A DNA stretch of 64,000 bases from Hofstenia miamia (GCA_004352715.1 SCFE01000097.1:318639-382638); one strand, 5' to 3'. Shown: positions 35,430 to 47,523, numbered from the stretch's first letter. Notes: a model not told the origin generated them from the sequence alone. Made by a program: numbers and translations.

Positions 35430-36950
35430 ATTTCTATGTAGCCTAAATTGTTAAAATATAGAATTGCAAGCAAATAAATAAAAATATGCATGATAATTAT
35501 AAACATTCACATTCACCCATTGCATTTAGTGAATATATAGCAGTCCTTTGAAACTCTGTTTAGATTACAAACAAAAATTTAATTATATTCATTACTTTTG
35601 TCTTTTATACTTTTTTGCAATAGGTAGCTAGTTTTCTAGCTTTCAATAATTATTTCTTTTGGTTATTTGTAATTTAAATTCTAATAGACTTCTTATCAGA
35701 TAGTATTAGTTGCTTATGCAGACAGTCTATTCTATTCCTTTTAGCAGTCATTGAGATTTGTCTATTACTTTGCAAATGTTGTATGTAATTTTTTGTATAC
35801 ATATATTAATGTAAATGCAGAATTAGCCAGTCACAATAAGTGGGAGTCAGCTCTCTCATGACACCCCTGCAATTAAGCAGTTAATAATTGAGTACATTAC
35901 TTGAGGGGACCAGGAATCTGGAAAAATGATAATAATATGCTACATTGGCTTACTATTTACAAATACAATAATATGTTTCTGATTGTTTATTTGATGTGCC
36001 TGAAGATATAATATTTCAAATTTTTTGTTTACACAATAAAGGAGCATTTCAAAAAGCAAATCTAAAAAGATTCGCAACTGAAAATTTCTGTTTTAGAAAT
36101 GGTTGTGCTGTCTTTTACTACAAATCTGTAAAATACTTTATAAAAATTGATTGATAATTTTATAATCATACTTGGGTTAAATGAAATTGGCACAAGTGAT
36201 ACACAACCTAAACTCACACATTACTCTAATTAAGTTAAGCTAAACTAGAAAAGGTTTTATCTTCTGAAAACCATTTTGCCAACTTTAATGAAGTACAAGA
36301 TGTAGTTATCTAAAGTAAATAGAGTTATTGTTATATTAACAAAGTAGAAATCCGTTATTTCACTAGTTTAACTTTTTAAAGTTTCATTAGACAAAACAGG
36401 TCTTGACTAATTTGGAAAACCTTGAAGAATCTAAATAAATTTCAAAAAAAACTAAGGTTTATTAATCATAAACAAGTAAATCTCAACTATAGACAGAAAA
36501 ATCTAAATTGCAACCACTGCAATTGGGACTAAAAGACTATGAACAGGCAAACCAATATGTTTTAGATTTAGTTTCTTATTCTAAGTATATGAAAACACCA
36601 CAGGAAAATTGTATACCATAATATTTAATAGCAAATATTGCAAAGACAATAACAGTAAACCTGGTAATAGGAACTTCAAACAGCTAATTTCATATAAATT
36701 GGAATTGAAACTCAAATTTTTGTGATTAACAACCAAAGCAGTTATTGCTATTGCAACAGAAACATTTATCCATTCTGAAAATAAGTTTTTTCAACAAACC
36801 TTCATGTCATGATACATTAGAAGAAACATATGGCAAGAGACACTACATGGTGACCATCATTACAGTAAGCAGTTGAAAACTAGTAAAAATTTGTTTCCCT
36901 TTTCTTTTTAATTTGTAAATTAACAAAGAAATCACATGTATCACTTTAAG
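35430..36950. other. AT-rich, CpG-poor stretch
   Basis: No gene or repeat recognised. From about 36,355 onward CG dinucleotides vanish. Confidence 0.5.
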
Positions 36951-36959
36951 AAGTTGGTA

Positions 36960-37560
36960 GCATATGCTATTGTAATGGCTTCTACTTCCTTTAGAAGCTC
37001 ATATACTTATGGTGCTTCAGTCTATGCTTGGGAGAGTGAGTAAAATAGCATTTTTAACTAATATCTATACAATTGTTAATATTAGGATTATCATGGCTCA
37101 GTTGTACACTTGCTTTGCCTATGCTACTTGAAACTATCTATTTGGATTTTGTCCACTTCTTCTGTGGCAAAGTATTTTTTCACAAAGATGGCCACTGTGG
37201 AAAAGGAGGAAGCAGAGTGAGAACTCCATCATGGAGTTGTGGTTGTTAATGTATGTTAACATAACCTCATCATCATTTGAATTTGTTCTGCTTAACATCT
37301 TTAGTTTATGATTACAGGTTATTGCATTTACTTAACATTGCTTACACATTTGTTCAGTAATTAGTTTTACTTAACAATGTTTGTACTTAACAATGAGGGT
37401 GATTAATAATTTAGACAATACCTTTGTAGTGTACTTTAGGATAATTATTGTTGCTCTAACATTATTAAGAAAAATAAAACTTTTATGTGGTCTCTCAACA
37501 AGGATCAACAACATTTGAATATCATAGTTTTCTACTCAATAAACAAGTGTTTACTAATTT
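36960..37560 (+). repeat. Dispersed repeat family, copy 1
   Basis: Several blocks recur in the same order near 48.1-48.4 kb. One is gatggccactgtggaaaagg / aggtgaccactccactaaag, followed by agaactccatca / agaaccccatca. Others are the cttaacaat block, ttaggataattatt / tggataattact, and the tggtctctcaaca / tggtttctcaacc end. It is non-coding and strongly diverged. It may be a retroelement untranslated region. Confidence 0.45.
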
Positions 37561-37564
37561 ATCT

Positions 37565-38685
37565 AAGGCAACAGTTTAAGTAAAAACCTAAATCTGCTTG
37601 CTTAGTATAAGTGTTAAAAATGAATAAAATATCTTATCATTTAGTAAAAACTTTGATAACTTGAATACCAACATGAGGCATATTAAAAGTGTAATTAAAG
37701 AAAATAAAGAACAATAATTTATTTCTCTGCTGAGTTATATTTAACTAACCACAACCAGGCATTCACTAAGAATGATTACCATTACACATAAATTCTTGCT
37801 AGCATGGTATGTGCAAATGATGTGGATAGTGCAATCAATAAAAATCTTACAAATTCAGTTGAAATATTAATAATACAAGTAATCTAAGTTAATGGATTAA
37901 AGTAGCTAATTTAATATCAATAAATTGAGAGCTTTTAATAAGCAACTTTCTGGTACTTTTCTTCTTACTTGTCTTTATTTCTTTTCTGCCTTTGTAATAA
38001 GTTTTAGCACTTTTTCAACAACATGAATCAGGTTTGTTCAATTTAAATTTCAAAAGGAAACTAACCTGTTTTATAAATTTATTCAGGCAAATGAGTAGCT
38101 TGCATGCTTAAGTCTTCTACCATGACCAAACTTAACTCTTTTCATCCTTGAATATTTGTCAAAATATTAACAGATAAATTTCTTTTGCTGTAATTTCTTA
38201 ATTGAAATGATTTAAATTTAAATATTTAAGCATTTTAGAGATGATGTCACACTACATAGCAAGTAACAAACTGTAGTGAAAAGTCAGTAAAGAAGAAAAC
38301 AAAGAAGTTTACAGGATTTAAGATGATTCAAACAAATTTAGCTAGAAGGCACAATCCATCATATTGCATTCAAAAAATGATTGTAAGGTACTTAGTCAAA
38401 GTAAGACAATAAAAGGAAGTGGAAAAAGCTGCTAGTATTAACATTTAGAGCTAAGCAATGAAATGCTGAATAGCCCTGCAATGAATGTGAAAATGTCAAA
38501 ACTAATTTAATGCTGTAAACTAGTACAAAACTACTAACTACTTATACATATATTTACAAAATAATAATAATAAAATATGTATCACATACATTTGTGTGTA
38601 TGTGTTTGGCTTCTTGTGCTATACAATATTTTCAAATAAGTGTAGTATAAAATTGTCCTTAAGAATGCATTGTCTATTAAAGAGG
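37565..38685. other. CpG-free AT-rich stretch
   Basis: No coding frame or recognised repeat. Confidence 0.5.
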
Positions 38686-38689
38686 AATC

Positions 38690-39795
38690 TGTGCAGTTTT
38701 TTTCTGAATTTCTTTTAGTTTTTTAGTTGAATTTCATGATCTAAGTTATTCCATAATTTAGTTGCTGTGTGGTGAAAACTATTATAATGTTTATTTAAGC
38801 ATATGAATTTTTCAGAACATTCATTTAATTTAATATATTGTTTTAAAAATGAAATCACACAATGACCAAATTTGAATTTAAATAATACTAATAAGATATG
38901 CATTTGAATTTGGTAGTAAGGTGCTTATAATTTGTATTTTAGTTGATAGTTTGATACATAGTAATGTTTTTGAGTGAAATTTAGTGTTTTAAGAGACAAA
39001 CTGAAGGTCTTAGACAAAGAATGTGATATTTCAAGTTTATATTTGCAAAGAGAAATGAGAGATACTGAAAGTGTGAGAGCATTTATCAATTGTTTGTGAT
39101 ATGTATTTGAAATATTTTGAAGATGATAAAGATACTTAACACCAGATGCCATTTTTCTAATTTTTAACCTTAAGAATTGTTTGAAATTTAAATCATTGTC
39201 AATTTCAACCCTAAATAGCTGATGGATTCACTTTGCTTTGTTGGCACATGGTTTACATTAAGTTCAATATTTTTTGTTAGACTTTTGAATGTGTTAAGAG
39301 AGAATAATATAAATTGTGTTTTTTCAATATTTACTTTCAGTTGATTATTTGTGAAATATGTTGTTAGATTGTCAATATCATTTTGCAGGCCTTTAGTTGC
39401 CTTAAAAACATTTATATTAGTACTTATAAGACAGGTATCATCTGTATATTGATAAATTTTACTGTATTTTACATTTTGGGTTATGTCATTCACATAGATT
39501 GCAAATAAGATGGGACCTAGAACTGTGCTTTGAGGAACCTCATTGTCAGTTATAATATATTTTGATTTTTTACCATTAAGTCTAACTCTTTCTTTTTGAT
39601 TTTGAATTGATATTCTGAGGACAGTCAGTATTTACACAGTGAAAATCATATGTGGCACAGAATTCCTTTAAGGATTTTTTTCAAGATTGTTAAAATAATT
39701 TATATTAAAGTCACTAAATACATTTATAGAATAGCACCTGTGATATTTATCAGTTCCTTATAACATTTGTTTTCAAATGATATAATTTCTATCCA
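38690..39795 (-). pseudogene. CR1-like LINE with internal deletion
   Basis: Read on the minus strand from 39795, endonuclease pieces ending GDFNINYFNN appear near 39.70 kb. At the actgtcct junction (about 39612) the sequence jumps directly to the RT: QNQKERVRLNGKKSK, VPQSTVLGPILFAIYVNDI (motif 4), and YTDDTCLI in place of YADD-type catalytic residues. Then come NQLKVNIEKTQFILFS and YLGLKL (thumb). After a frame break near 39188, MASGVKYLYHL and TKLWNNLDHEIQ complete the C terminus. The second copy at 43.7 kb keeps the segment lost here, so the join is a deletion of the C-terminal endonuclease and N-terminal RT. No CpG remains in the whole fragment. Confidence 0.8.
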
Positions 39796-40265
39796 GAGTG
39801 ATGTAAATGATATCATTTCCCATGCTTAAGACTGTGAAATACTACAATAGGCCAATGACATTTGTCTTATAAGCTGCCATAAAAATCCATCTATCACCAC
39901 TGAGACTCTTTCTAAAAGCATGGAAAGCATCTTCTTATACCTGCAACAAAATAAACTTACCATCAATAAAGACAAAACACAATTCATCATCTTTTCCAAA
40001 AAAAAACAAAAGAAAGATAAAGAAATCAAACTTGAATTGAACTCAGAAACTAAAATATGGAATATGAAGGCAGTAAAGTACTTGGGAGTAACATTGGATG
40101 GTGGTTTCAAATTTAATGAGTTTGTTCAACAGAAAGTGAGAAGAATGTCTGCTGCTATTCAATATTTAAAACAAATAAGAGAAATTACTCAGGATAAAGA
40201 AATTATACATGCACTAGTGTTGTCACAGTATATGTATGCATGTGAATTACTAAATGATATTGTGT
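39796..40265 (+). pseudogene. LINE reverse transcriptase palm/thumb fragment
   Basis: Starts head-to-head with the minus-strand LINE. The plus frames give VNDIISHA, then LQ-stop-ANDICLIS where YADDTCLI is expected, then NKLTINKDKTQFIIFS, AVKYLGVTLDG and MSAAIQYLK. These are RT motif 5 to thumb of a CR1/jockey-like element. Only one stop is visible, plus the Asp-Asp to Asn-Asp change, so it is catalytically dead. It is cut at 40266 by the LTR-like repeat. Confidence 0.78.
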
Positions 40266-40850
40266 AGCATCATCCAAAATAATCAGAAAAAAGCTGCAAA
40301 CATCGCAGAAGAGACTAAGATCAAAAAAGTGTTAATTAAAAAATATTACAATCAATTAGTTACTATGATTTCAGATTAATTTGTAAAATGCAACCAAGAA
40401 TAAAATATGTGTCAATAAAAAGATAATTGTATCTGTCAATAAAAATACTTTTGACAAAACAACGCTTACGTTATTTTATTGCCACCATCTTGGCAGAAGT
40501 TTGAAATTTAAATTGACAGGTACTTCTTTTGAAATACTATAAATACATTGAAACTTACTGTAAGCATTTGATAAAGAATTTTATTCAGAATTCTTATTTT
40601 TCATCTTATTAACGGTTTGATTACTTAATACAATGTCGAGCTAATTGAGCGGTGTTTAGTAGTGGTCTGGATACATCACAGGGAACGATTCTAAGGTCCC
40701 TGTGCCAGATCATGAAAGTGCACTTAAGTTAGGTGTAGGGGTTTTCTCTTGATTAGCCAACTAGCATTTCATTTCTACATGTATCAGATAACTAACTGTC
40801 AACAAATGGTTGGATAACCAAACTTTAGGAATTATCTTAATATTGTTTTA
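40266..40850 (+). mobile_element. LTR-like retroelement repeat, copy 1
   Basis: Begins TGTAGCATCATCCAAA, directly interrupting a LINE. It shares its whole length with copies at 51282-51690 (+) and 54310-54840 (-). All three keep a TATA box (TATAAATA at 40538-40545 here) about 15 bases after gacaggtacttct, as expected of an LTR promoter. A conserved block, tagtagtggtctgg, follows about 110 bases downstream and could be a primer-binding or leader region. No gag or pol is seen; it runs into a gap. CpGs are retained, unlike in the flanking LINE, so this insertion is younger. Confidence 0.55.
40538..40545 (+). promoter_or_regulatory. TATA box of LTR-like repeat copy 1
   Basis: TATAAATA, conserved in place in copy 2 (51556-51563) and, on the minus strand, copy 3 (54549-54556). 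Confidence 0.45.
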
Positions 40851-41850
40851 NNNNNNNNNNNNNNNNNNNNNNNNNNNNNNNNNNNNNNNNNNNNNNNNNN
40901 NNNNNNNNNNNNNNNNNNNNNNNNNNNNNNNNNNNNNNNNNNNNNNNNNNNNNNNNNNNNNNNNNNNNNNNNNNNNNNNNNNNNNNNNNNNNNNNNNNNN
41001 NNNNNNNNNNNNNNNNNNNNNNNNNNNNNNNNNNNNNNNNNNNNNNNNNNNNNNNNNNNNNNNNNNNNNNNNNNNNNNNNNNNNNNNNNNNNNNNNNNNN
41101 NNNNNNNNNNNNNNNNNNNNNNNNNNNNNNNNNNNNNNNNNNNNNNNNNNNNNNNNNNNNNNNNNNNNNNNNNNNNNNNNNNNNNNNNNNNNNNNNNNNN
41201 NNNNNNNNNNNNNNNNNNNNNNNNNNNNNNNNNNNNNNNNNNNNNNNNNNNNNNNNNNNNNNNNNNNNNNNNNNNNNNNNNNNNNNNNNNNNNNNNNNNN
41301 NNNNNNNNNNNNNNNNNNNNNNNNNNNNNNNNNNNNNNNNNNNNNNNNNNNNNNNNNNNNNNNNNNNNNNNNNNNNNNNNNNNNNNNNNNNNNNNNNNNN
41401 NNNNNNNNNNNNNNNNNNNNNNNNNNNNNNNNNNNNNNNNNNNNNNNNNNNNNNNNNNNNNNNNNNNNNNNNNNNNNNNNNNNNNNNNNNNNNNNNNNNN
41501 NNNNNNNNNNNNNNNNNNNNNNNNNNNNNNNNNNNNNNNNNNNNNNNNNNNNNNNNNNNNNNNNNNNNNNNNNNNNNNNNNNNNNNNNNNNNNNNNNNNN
41601 NNNNNNNNNNNNNNNNNNNNNNNNNNNNNNNNNNNNNNNNNNNNNNNNNNNNNNNNNNNNNNNNNNNNNNNNNNNNNNNNNNNNNNNNNNNNNNNNNNNN
41701 NNNNNNNNNNNNNNNNNNNNNNNNNNNNNNNNNNNNNNNNNNNNNNNNNNNNNNNNNNNNNNNNNNNNNNNNNNNNNNNNNNNNNNNNNNNNNNNNNNNN
41801 NNNNNNNNNNNNNNNNNNNNNNNNNNNNNNNNNNNNNNNNNNNNNNNNNN
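40851..41850. other. Assembly gap (1000 N) between overlapping ends
   Basis: Sequence 40628-40850 recurs at 41851-42073 with only around ten differences, flush with both gap edges. This suggests two haplotype contig ends placed in tandem. Confidence 0.95.
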
Positions 41851-42073
41851 ATACAATGTCGAGCTAATTGAGCGGTGTTTAGTAGTGGTCTGGATACATC
41901 ACAGGGAACGATTCTAGGGTCCTTGTGCCAGACCATGAAAGTGCACTTAAGTTAGGTGTAGGGGTTTTCTCTCAATTAGCTGACTAGCATTTCTCTTCTA
42001 CATGTATCAGATAACTAACTGTCAACAAATGGTTGGATAACCAAACCTTAGGAATTATCTTAATATTGTTTTA
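41851..42073 (+). repeat. Repeat of the LTR-like leader region (probable assembly duplicate)
   Basis: 223 bases equal to 40628-40850 apart from scattered differences. It begins mid-element exactly at the gap edge, so it is probably an unmerged overlap rather than a second insertion. Confidence 0.75.
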
Positions 42074-42835
42074 GATCTAAATTGATGACATATAATCAAC
42101 TGATATAATGACCGTACATGTAGTAATTGTAAATGTAGGTTAGGAAGTTGTTCAACTAGAACTTATTTAACTAAGCCAATATATTTTGGTAATGGCTACA
42201 TATAATATTGAATGAACAACTAGTAACAGTTTCCAGTTGCAAATAGATATAACACTTTTACACAATAGAGATTAAGTCGAGTTGTGCCATGTCTTGAGTA
42301 AGCACTGAGCTAATGTAGGGTACACATAAGCTATCTTGATTGAGCTGAGAAGTGGCACTCAAGTGATGGATGGAGTTGTGAAATTGGATGTGGAGATCCG
42401 CTTCAGGCAGATGCCCACTAGAAGATCACCACAGAGGTTACAGCATGGCTTCATCACCTAAACAGTGAATAGTTACATGAAAGTTACATAATGTAATGGA
42501 AGAAACTAGTCAAGCAGTAACACCAAGTAAATCCTTACCCGCAATAACACAGCTAATGTTACAAGATAACAGTAGACAAACAGCGATAAAGCCTGGTAGA
42601 GGATATTAAAATTGATATTGCAAATCAGCAAAAGTTAAATACAGTATTTAACTGGTGTATTTGCTCTATGTTTAAAACTGACAAACACCAAACAGGTTGC
42701 ATGATAAAATGTCTATCAATATTATTGCCTCTATATGTTACCAAATATATCAGCCTAATTAGAATGTTTAAGATTATACAATCAAAAAATGTAATAAATA
42801 AAGTAAACTCATGAACAAATAAGTGTATAAATAAT
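42074..42835. other. Possible continuation of the LTR-like element
   Basis: Follows the conserved leader, but I find no gag- or pol-like frame. Confidence 0.3.
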
Positions 42836-42839
42836 GTCA

Positions 42840-43049
42840 GAATAAAAAATAAATGGTGGAAAGGTGCCTTCACTACAAAAGCAATTAAAAATGGAAAAAA
42901 CTGGAATCAAGAATTTGAAATGCACAAAGGACAACAAGGTTGTGAAAACATTCTTACATGAGTACAAGTATTATGTGAACAATAAAAGGAAAGCAAAAGC
43001 TATAATTGACAGAGATGACTACAAATGGTGCAATTTTTTAAGTTCCTAA
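42840..43049 (+). pseudogene. Possible LINE endonuclease-RT linker fragment
   Basis: Two overlapping frames together resemble the basic linker of CR1/jockey-like LINEs: KWWKGAFTTKAIKNGKNW, then after a frame change FLHEYKYYVNNKRKAKAII. There a WW..+...a...+.. block is followed by a lysine-rich helix. The evidence is composition and motif shape only. Confidence 0.35.
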
Positions 43050-43454
43050 TGTATGTATGTGTGTGTTGTGTATTGTTATATTATTTTTTTTTAATTTGTA
43101 AAGTAGCTTTGTATATATAATGTTGTACATATTTAGTATTTTTGTAAATATTATGTTTATATAATCATGTGTATACAAGGCTAAAGTTATAATACAGCTA
43201 TTGAAGATAAATATATCATGTTCTAATTTACATTCCAATTTACACATTGTATTATGATGAGGGTGCTCGAAATCATTACGATGATGAGATTAAATAAAAA
43301 CGACCCCAACACAATCACAGAAGAAGAAGTAAGAAATAACATCAGCTTTTTCTATAAGGATGTGGCAAATACTCGAAGCTTAAGAAAAGTTTGCATGTTC
43401 TTTTACCCTGACAATCAAATTAGAGAAGACTTAGCACATACAAGCAGAGACGTC

Positions 43455-43570
43455 CAGAAATGAGATATCTGAATTTATTGTTATTGCAATACTTTCATAA
43501 TTTACTTTCTATTTGTGATTTTTCTAAAATTGGCCCAGCTTTGTTAATTGGATTTAAATTTCTTTTGAAA
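43455..43570 (-). pseudogene. LINE ORF2 start remnant with degenerate 2A
   Basis: The minus frame reads NKAGPILEKSQIESK, aligning with NP-stop-PILEESQIEK of the copy at 44.25 kb. The NPGP core has become KAGP, so 2A skipping would be lost. It is followed by stops. Confidence 0.45.
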
Positions 43571-43639
43571 TCTAATTATTCATACAAGATCCAGATTTTA
43601 GTTTTATATTAGTAGTTTTATATATTAGTTTTATTTATT

Positions 43640-44290
43640 AGTTTTATTACTTATATTGGTGCAAAGAGCATGGTCACTGAATGATAAGGATTTTAAGGAT
43701 AACTCTGACTTTGTTATGAAGTAGTCACCTAAGTTGTTATTCCAAGTAGGACAGTCAGTATTTACAGTGAAAATCATTTAAGAATTTTTTTCAATATTGT
43801 TAAAATAATTTATATTAAAGTCACCAAATACATTTATAGAATAGTATGGGTAGGTTATTTTGGGGATTTCATTTCTTATGATTTAGTCAATATGATAATT
43901 TTTATTTGGGTTGTATGTGATATTGATGAGTTCCTTATGACATTTGTTTTCAAATGATATAGTTTCTATCCAAAGTGATTCAAATACAAAATGGTCTAAT
44001 TCATATTCCAATTTAGGCATGGGTTTTAAACATTTGGAACTATTATGAGTCTGCCACCACTACTGAATTGGTTTTTTATGATTTATGTCATCATTTAACC
44101 AAGTTTCAGAATATTGCATTTTGCCCAATCTTATTTAAGTTTAGAAAATCATTTCTTTTTTCAATTGGGACTTCTAGTATTGAGATACACGAATTTATAG
44201 TTATTGCAGTAATTAAGTAGTTTTTTCTATTTGTGATTCTTCTAAAATTGGTCAGGGGTTAGGTTTAACATCTCCAGGAAGAATTAATCA
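43640..44290 (-). pseudogene. LINE ORF2 N terminus: broken 2A and APE endonuclease
   Basis: Read on the minus strand from 44290, LPGDVKPNP-stop-P (44272-44249) is a 2A motif whose Gly codon has become TGA. Then follow SETWLNDDI (the E-T-W catalytic block of APE-type LINE endonucleases), FVFESLWIE, VFGDFNINYF (the G-D-x-N block) and LSFSDHALC (the S-D-H catalytic His block). All four signature blocks appear in order but with several stops and frame changes. It belongs to the same family as the element at 38.7-39.8 kb, matching it at 43740-43990 versus 39613-39800. It shows what that copy lost. Confidence 0.75.
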
Positions 44291-44729
44291 AACAAAATAT
44301 GTATTGAAATAATTGAGAAGAAATATTTTGAATTTAATAAATATTAAGCATAAGATCTTATGGAAATGGCTGTTTATTTTCCAATAAGTCTTAGAGTAAA
44401 AACTTTAAATTTGTAGATAAGCTTGCTAAATTTAAGTTTTGTTTTGTAGTAGTGTTCAGTGGAGATGTATTGTGAGTTGAGTGTGTTAAGTGTGAATTCA
44501 TATAAGATATAGCTAAATTGTTTAAACAAAGATATGTTAAGAGATAGAATATATAAAGTACCCATTTCATTTTTATGGATGTTGAGGACAAGGTGTAGGT
44601 AGCAGTGGACAGTGTTTTTGAGAAGATACAGTTTGAGAATATGAGATGTTTGCATTGTGAATAGATGGATGAGAAATTTGGTGAATGGAAAGAGAGCCTT
44701 TGAGTATTTGAGTAATGCAAGAAACTCCA

Positions 44730-46600
44730 GAGAAAATGAGATGGATTCTATTGTGCTTTACTAAAAAATCAGAGTTTACAATTTGAGGTGAGAGAAGAAA
44801 TAACTAAGATGGTCATGGCAGATAGACTCTTAATGGTTTCATTGAATTCTTTGGTGATGAAGTTTCTTCTAAAATTAGAATCATGACAGATGAGTGTGAT
44901 CTCCAAGAAGTGAATAGAATTAGGCATGAATTTAGTGGGGATTTGATGAATGAGTATTTTTAGTTTGGCTTCAAAAATTAGTATAATGATTCAGCTGAAA
45001 TTCAGAAGTGCCAACTACTTCCAAACCTAGACATCATGTTGAGAAACTAGTTGAAAAATGAAATTGTATGTAACAATTGTTAAGTAGAGAACAGACACTG
45101 TTTAATGCTGTATTGTCAGCCCCTTGATTACAATACAATTATGATCCTGATTGAATTAAAATGCAGTCAATACATCAACAAAAGGTCATAATTAATTTAC
45201 ATTCAGAGAAATGATAAGATGAATAAAAAATCCAGCAATTATCATTGCAATGTGAAACAATTGAAAAAGAAAAGGACCACTAGGAGGAAGTAAATAATTT
45301 TACATTAGAATTAATATTTTAATGTCTTTGCTCATCACATGTTTGCATACTTTACTGCAATGTCCTTAATCAAAGAGGTATCTCTAGACATGTGATGATG
45401 TTGTCTCAAACACTAGCTCACATGATTTCTCTAAGAGAACTTACTTCTGAGTTTGTACTCCTGCACTACTCAAAACTCAGATTGATGGAAGTTTGTTACA
45501 AGATTATAACATTTGTAAATCAATGCAAGACCCTATTTGTAGTATATTTGAGTTTCATCTTTTAATCCTACTATTTTATTTTCACAGACAGAGTCCATCA
45601 CAAATAAACCAGTTCTACACAACAGTATTGAGTTAATTGACCATGGTTTACTGTATTTGTGTCTCTTGACTATGAGTAGGCATTTAGCTTTAAGTTTATT
45701 ATCTTAATCACAGAATCTAGTTTTTTTATTTATTGGTTGTATTATTTAGCAAGAAATAATGGTTTTACTTTGTGCATGTAAGAACTAGTTTATAATGTTG
45801 AGTTTACATAATGTTTTACAAAAATACTACATATAAATTTAATGATTTTGAAATAAACATGTTTAAGTAAGCAGTCAAGAATTTAACAACTTTAATTTAA
45901 TGTTCAATTAGTAAATCACTGTGTATAGATTTAAAGAGCAACAATGATTAAAATTCATTCATTTCATAAATATCATTTTCTGCAACTAATAATAATTTAG
46001 TGATGATTACCATTACATATAAAATAATAAATTCTACATAGCAACAAATTTGAGTTTTTCATGACTTCCATTTGCAAGTTCATGTAAAAGTTGAATTGCA
46101 TTGCAAGCTTTTAATATAAAACCTCAAATTGCTCAAATTGCAAAAAAAATTTAGAAAAAATTAATTAATAATTTTATGAGAGTGTAGGAAAATCTGATCT
46201 TACCATTACTTTTCCTCAGGCTATCTTTTTTGAGAAGTGACATAGTCATTATTGGTGCTTCTTTGTGCAATACACAATTAATTTAAATTTGAAATTTAAA
46301 TGGAAAATAACCTGGATAATTTTTCTAACAACAACCCTTAATGTTGTATATCAAATATTCCTGCCAGGAAAGAAATAAATTCATTCTCAACTTTTCACCA
46401 AAAATTGTTTCAGGTTTGTTTTGTTTGCTACAAATTGGAATTTTTCAGATTATTAAGAAAATTCAAAACAATAATTGAAACAAATTTTTTATATTTTCTG
46501 TTACAGAGAAAGTAGTTGTGGTCTCTTACCATACATCAGTTCACTGGATTTGATTATTATTTCAAAAGTTGTCACAAATTTATACATATATATATATACA
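44730..46600. other. AT-rich, CpG-poor stretch
   Basis: No gene, RNA or repeat recognised. Confidence 0.5.
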
Positions 46601-46606
46601 TACATA

Positions 46607-47130
46607 CCCAGATAACAATTTAAGGTCTAAACAACATTGTTTTGGGTTGCTATATGGTTGTTTTATGTGTCAAAAATACAATGTTGTTTTAATGTTGAAA
46701 TGGTACCATTTCATTGGTCAAAACAACGTTGCTTCAACAATGTCACATTTGGTTGCTTTTTGGTTGTTTTTTATTCATGAAACAGCCATATTTTGAGGTC
46801 ATAACAATGTTGTTTTATGTTGTCACATGCTTGTTTTAGCATTACTTTTGTATGCAAAATAAAATTTTATATTGCTAAGCAGTTCAAACATTGCTGTTTA
46901 AACAAACACAATCCCAACAAAGGGCAGACCACTATCTTTGAGATACTGTTAAGCATATTCAATACAAACATTTGTTAAAGATTTGAATGAATGTCTTGTA
47001 TATAAATGATAACAATGTGCATAAAAATCTGCCATATTTAACAAAAATTTAAAACTCTCAAATTAAGCATAATTTTGTAATAGAACTTTCTTAAGTCATG
47101 AAAAATCTCTTCAGCTCAATTGTAACTTAT
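46607..47130 (+). mobile_element. Non-autonomous DNA element, left part (copy A)
   Basis: Begins with CCCAGATAACAATT. The complement of this ends a second copy at 52113-52126, giving a 14-bp perfect terminal inverted repeat for the family. The interior is built of variants of a short unit around aacaatgttgtttt and ggttgtttt in both orientations, so it can fold extensively. Bases 46998-47130 align with 51703-51835 of copy B. The right end is lost in the gap. No coding sequence is present. Confidence 0.6.
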
Positions 47131-47523
47131 NNNNNNNNNNNNNNNNNNNNNNNNNNNNNNNNNNNNNNNNNNNNNNNNNNNNNNNNNNNNNNNNNNNNNN
47201 NNNNNNNNNNNNNNNNNNNNNNNNNNNNNNNNNNNNNNNNNNNNNNNNNNNNNNNNNNNNNNNNNNNNNNNNNNNNNNNNNNNNNNNNNNNNNNNNNNNN
47301 NNNNNNNNNNNNNNNNNNNNNNNNNNNNNNNNNNNNNNNNNNNNNNNNNNNNNNNNNNNNNNNNNNNNNNNNNNNNNNNNNNNNNNNNNNNNNNNNNNNN
47401 NNNNNNNNNNNNNNNNNNNNNNNNNNNNNNNNNNNNNNNNNNNNNNNNNNNNNNNNNNNNNNNNNNNNNNNNNNNNNNNNNNNNNNNNNNNNNNNNNNNN
47501 NNNNNNNNNNNNNNNNNNNNNNN
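47131..47523. other. Assembly gap ending in (AT)n
   Basis: 393 N followed by an (AT)n tract at 47524-47554. Confidence 0.97.

Noticed and set aside
43254-43463. Plus frame of 69 codons with ITEEEVRNNISFFYKDV
   Set aside because: Protein-like composition, but overlaps a minus-strand LINE remnant and has no recognised domain or splice sites.
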